From: Kiloniellales bacterium
Lineage (GTDB): Bacteria; Pseudomonadota; Alphaproteobacteria; Kiloniellales; JAKSBE01
Reading direction: 5' to 3'
Assembly (NCBI GenBank): GCA_028282935.1
Contig: JANQGU010000300.1
Span: 1-48,347 of the forward strand
DNA length: 48,347 nt
The first letter of the stretch is position 1. Every line of letters starts with the position of its first letter. Shown in pieces: positions 46,452-48,347 of this stretch. Made by a program: the position numbers and the translations under genes. The notes below the pieces were generated by a model, which did no database searches, had not been told where the DNA came from, and saw nothing but the letters and a program-made list of their open reading frames with translations.

Positions 46452-46715
46452 CTTAGCTTCTTGCCAAGTCCCGATCGATCAATCCGTTTCTGTTGAGCGC
46501 CGGCAAGCCTGCGCAGCAGCATCTCACTCTAGCACCCTCTCGGCCGGTCAAGCAGCACTTCAGCCCCCGAGCCCGCAAGGAAACGGGGATCTCCACCGCC
46601 GGACGGCGATACGATGCGATGAACTGTTATAAAATCTTACGCGGAAAGCCGCTCGTCAAGCGGCTTTCGCGGGCCCGGCCGCGGCGGAGGGCGGTCCTGT
46701 CGCGCCGTGCCTCGG

Positions 46716-47402
46716 TTACTTGTCGGTCAGGGCGTAGCCCACCGTCCAGACCGTGCGGATCAGGTCCTGCTCGGTCTCGGAACCAAGCGCCTTGCGGAGG
46801 CGCGCGACGTGCACGTCGACCGTGCGCCCGCTGGAGCGGCGCTTGGCCTGCCAGACCGCGTCCGCGAGCTCCTTGCGGGAGAACACCTTGTCCGGATGCT
46901 CCAGGAAGTATCTGAGAAGCCGGAACTCGGTCGGCGTGAGGCGAACCTCCCGTCCGGCCCGCCAGACCCTGTGCTCGCTCACGTCCATCGCCACGTCGGC
47001 ATAGGTCAGGTGCTCCTCGCTGGCCCGGTCTTGCGCCTGGCCGTCATGCGCCCGGCGGAGGCTTTCAACGATGGACTGGTAGTCAAAGGCCTCCGCCGTC
47101 GCGTAGCCGGCGGCCGCGGCCTCGTACGGGGACGGGGCCTGATCGGTCAGATAGATGACCGGAGGGCCATCGCCCGAGACGGATCGTCTCTCAAACTGCT
47201 TCAAGTGGCCCTCGCCCGCCGCCTGCGGCCGGGCGTCGAGCACGACGAGATCGACCTCGGATACGAGTTCGGGGCTCGCCGGGTCGGTGCCGGAGGGCGG
47301 CAGCAGGGTGGAAAACCCCTCCGCCTCCAAGACATATCCCAGCATACCCAGATAGGACGGGTCGTCTCCCACGAGTAGAACGATCGGCTTTTCTGTCTTC
47401 AT
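46716..47402 (-). CDS. OmpR/PhoB-family response regulator with degenerate receiver
   Basis: 228 aa from the ATG at 47402. Receiver: D13/D14 acidic pocket, D56 in VVLDARPQ as the phosphorylation site and T86 in YLTD, but the conserved Lys near 105-108 is not in place (TAEAFDYQSI), so phosphorylation may be poor. DNA-binding half (REVRLTPTEFRLLRYFLEHP, then FSRKELADAVW, and RTVDVHVARLRKALG) is typical PhoB-like. No partner kinase gene lies in the window, so it is an orphan. The upstream extension of the frame is low-complexity and not part of the protein. Confidence 0.9.
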   Translation of the reverse strand: MKTEKPIVLLVGDDPSYLGMLGYVLEAEGFSTLLPPSGTDPASPELVSEVDLVVLDARPQAAGEGHLKQFERRSVSGDGPPVIYLTDQAPSPYEAAAAGYATAEAFDYQSIVESLRRAHDGQAQDRASEEHLTYADVAMDVSEHRVWRAGREVRLTPTEFRLLRYFLEHPDKVFSRKELADAVWQAKRRSSGRTVDVHVARLRKALGSETEQDLIRTVWTVGYALTDK

Positions 47403-47581
47403 GGTACGATCGCCAGGAACCGGATGGTTGTCGCGGAGTCCCAACCCTTGCTGCCGGTCAGGAGTTGCGGGAGCGGCGCCCTGCGGTGTGTCCCCCCTGC
47501 CTTCGCAGGCTCGAAGAGGCTTTTCCTCGCGGGAGCGCTGCGGTGATCTTCCTGCCGTGCCGGCCGGCGCGACGTCGGGTC

Positions 47582-47616
47582 CGAGCCCCGTGCGGTCGAG
47601 CCCCGTGCGGTCGAGC
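47582..47616. repeat. 15-bp tandem repeat, 2.3 copies
   Basis: Unit cgagccccgtgcggt twice exactly, then a partial copy. Confidence 0.8.
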
Positions 47617-47920
47617 AATGCGTCGCCGGGGCCGGGTACTTTGCGGCCAAGCGTTCCTCTACGCTTCGAGGCCAGGTCCATTGCCGTGGCCTCGAAGCAT
47701 CAACGCCATCTTTTACATCCGATCCGGGAGGCAAGAAGGCCCCCATTGCTCGCGCCCAGGTAGATGTCGTCATGAAGAGATACAGCCGCGCCAGAGTTGC
47801 TGGGTGCGGCTGTTTCAGAGAAACTAGCCCTGTCTTAGATCAACGACTCACTGGTCCCTCTGCCCTCACAGTAGTAGAAAATAACCTATACAGTAAGTAA
47901 TATGCAACCTTAAAGTGTAT

Positions 47921-47939
47921 TTTTGTTATAACATATATG
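47921..47939 (-). promoter_or_regulatory. Operator copy E, orphan
   Basis: On the reverse strand the site reads CATATATGTTATAACAAAA, agreeing with copy C at 16 of 19 positions. No recognised gene starts next to it on either strand within the window. Confidence 0.55.
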
Positions 47940-48202
47940 AAAGGTTTGTTGGAGATTGCGGAGTCCTCTTCGCCGGCGCTGGGCTCGCGGCGGGCGCCGT
48001 TGATCGGTCTCCATCGGGGGCGACGGGCCATTGCGGCCGCGTTGCGGCCTATCTCTGCCTCGCGCCCCGCTGCCGAGTCGAGAGCCGGCCGGCCCATCGG
48101 GACCGGTCGAGCCGAGGCTGGATCTCCGGGTTGCGGGCTTGAGAGGCCCGCAGGCTCGAGGCTTACCTAGTGTGGTGGTTCCTAAGTTCGTTGTATCTAG
48201 GA

Positions 48203-48296
48203 TCGCTTTTGCGGTCCTCTGGGCAGGAAACGTCGCGCCGGCGATGCCGGCGCATCGGCAAGCGGCGCTGACGCCCCCAGAGGACCGCAAAAGCGA
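48203..48296. repeat. Long inverted repeat, MITE- or REP-like
   Basis: Two exact 21-bp arms (48203-48223 and 48276-48296, including the sequence tcgcttttgcggtcctct and its complement) enclose a 52-bp loop with a smaller internal hairpin gcgccgg/ccggcgc. It has no coding capacity. Confidence 0.75.
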
Positions 48297-48347
48297 CCCT
48301 CCGGGCGGCCTTGCAGGCCCCTCGGTCTTCGTTGCGCGGCTCTTGTG

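Larger units (their letters stand above)
47403..48347. other. Gene-free right end with repeats
   Basis: No convincing gene. It holds a 15-bp tandem repeat, an AT-rich patch with operator copy E, and a long inverted repeat. A short open frame begins at 47937 within the operator (MKGLLEIAESSSPALGSRRA) but has no other support. Confidence 0.5.

Noticed and set aside
46607-46650. Sixth operator-like patch upstream of GntR paralogue 3
   Set aside because: Agrees with the consensus at only about 10 of 19 positions.
47937-48170. Short frame starting at the orphan operator
   Set aside because: Ala/Arg-rich, no ribosome site and no family resemblance.
1-48347. CRISPR array, rRNA genes, prophage
   Set aside because: No regularly spaced repeats, rRNA signatures or phage structural genes were seen.

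Overview
The window comes from a GC-rich genome and reads as an alphaproteobacterial chromosome, most likely a member of the Rhodospirillales/Kiloniellales type. The main clue is the order hydrolase / cysE / iscR / two cysteine desulfurases / adrenodoxin-type ferredoxin. The codon use is strongly GC-biased. No phage, plasmid or CRISPR genes were recognised.

Region 1 (1-19,700) is a dense housekeeping core. It runs from a DUF4910-type peptidase cut by the left edge, through glnE, a divergent AsmA/YhdP-like envelope protein, tyrS and an alpha/beta hydrolase, to a sulfur block. The sulfur block is cysE, the Rrf2 regulator iscR, two adjacent cysteine desulfurases, a [2Fe-2S] ferredoxin and a TenA thiaminase. 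It is followed by a DUF302 protein, a second hydrolase, mnmA, an SCP2 protein and a small secreted Cys protein. A MITE-like palindrome (17,165-17,344) overlaps the stop codon of the second hydrolase.

Region 2 (19,616-23,026) is an accessory island beside a tRNA with CAU anticodon. It is visibly richer in AT and carries a two-gene AbiL/RloAB-like pair (AAA ATPase plus RloB/Toprim protein) whose reading frames overlap in TGATG. It ends in non-coding debris and the C-terminal stump of a cyclase-family gene.

Region 3 (23,027-28,859) holds a methyltransferase, a TPR protein, small secreted or lipid-anchored unknowns (one DUF4410) and panC. Region 4 (28,860-33,703) starts with a long AT-rich leader. 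It then has an alpha-oxoamine synthase, an MFS exporter, a hexapeptide acetyltransferase and an SDR oxidoreductase, a set that could make and export a small amino-ketone or amino-alcohol.

Region 5 (33,900-46,450) is a catabolic island. It has a tripartite tricarboxylate transporter in the order C-A-B, an HSL-type esterase, an M81 (MlrC-like) metallopeptidase, a class III aminotransferase, an acetolactate-synthase-like ThDP enzyme and three related GntR/FCD regulators. A 19-bp AT-rich near-palindrome recurs in front of the transporter, between esterase and M81 gene, before the aminotransferase, and as an apparently orphan copy at 47,921; a weaker copy lies between two regulators. This suggests one regulon. 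The window ends with an orphan PhoB-like regulator with a degenerate receiver and about 0.9 kb without genes, containing a long inverted repeat.
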